Assembly: GCA_017442765.1 (NCBI GenBank)
Contig: JAFRZC010000023.1
Location: forward strand, 1-6,554
DNA from: Prevotella sp.
GTDB taxonomy: Bacteria > Bacteroidota > Bacteroidia > Bacteroidales > Bacteroidaceae
Direction: 5' to 3'
Length of the DNA: 6,554 nt
The position numbers and the translations under genes are program-made. Position 1 is the stretch's first letter; each line of letters starts with the position of its first letter. Of the stretch, positions 6,529 through 6,554 are shown in pieces. Below the pieces are notes generated by a model. The model was not told the DNA's origin. It saw only the letters and a program-made list of their open reading frames with translations, and ran no database searches.

Positions 6529-6554
6529 AATTATGAATTATGAATTATGAATTA
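6529..6554. repeat. AATTATG heptamer tandem repeat, cut by window end
   Basis: Three perfect copies of AATTATG (6529-6535, 6536-6542, 6543-6549) are followed by a partial AATTA at the window edge, so the true array may be longer. It lies immediately upstream of the pgk -7 element, across the place where the -33 element would be. Changes in copy number would alter the sequence there. Confidence 0.8.

Noticed and set aside
1..6554. Mobile element, CRISPR array, tRNA/rRNA or defence system
   Set aside because: No transposase, integrase, spaced repeat array, cloverleaf or toxin/nuclease-type gene is visible. All long genes are metabolic and intact.

Overview
The window looks like ordinary chromosome from a Bacteroidales bacterium, most likely Prevotella or a close relative. 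Four things point there: a eukaryote-like (GT3) glycogen synthase next to a DUF3417-type glycogen phosphorylase, promoters of the TAnnTTTG(CA) kind, starts without a clear Shine-Dalgarno sequence, and GC-rich genes separated by very AT-rich spacers that carry GTAAAT-like and AATTATG micro-repeats. The genus is inferred from these features, not from a database match.

Layout: positions 1-95 are non-coding apart from a small hairpin. A small secreted protein of unknown function lies on the minus strand (96-569). A divergent spacer (570-865) holds a minus-strand promoter for that gene, a plus-strand promoter, and a repeat-rich, structured leader of about 140 nt. The plus-strand pair follows: glycogen synthase (866-2431) and glycogen phosphorylase (2533-5091), separated by 101 bp with a 17-bp direct repeat, a small hairpin and a seven-codon mini-ORF. 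Two strong hairpins (5100-5195) sit between phosphorylase and the convergent phosphoglycerate kinase (minus, 5222-6475). The pgk promoter and an AATTATG tandem repeat fill the right edge.

Function: the synthase extends alpha-1,4-glucan from a sugar nucleotide (UDP-glucose is expected for GT3) and the phosphorylase releases glucose-1-phosphate from it. Together they store and mobilise glycogen. Phosphoglycerate kinase belongs to glycolysis/gluconeogenesis and is separately transcribed. No branching enzyme, debranching enzyme or glgC-type pyrophosphorylase is in the window.

I see no mobile element, CRISPR array, tRNA, rRNA, defence system or evident new multi-gene system. The items most worth a second look are the structured glycogen-synthase leader, the AT-rich repeats that run into the coding ends of genes, and the unrecognised secreted protein.
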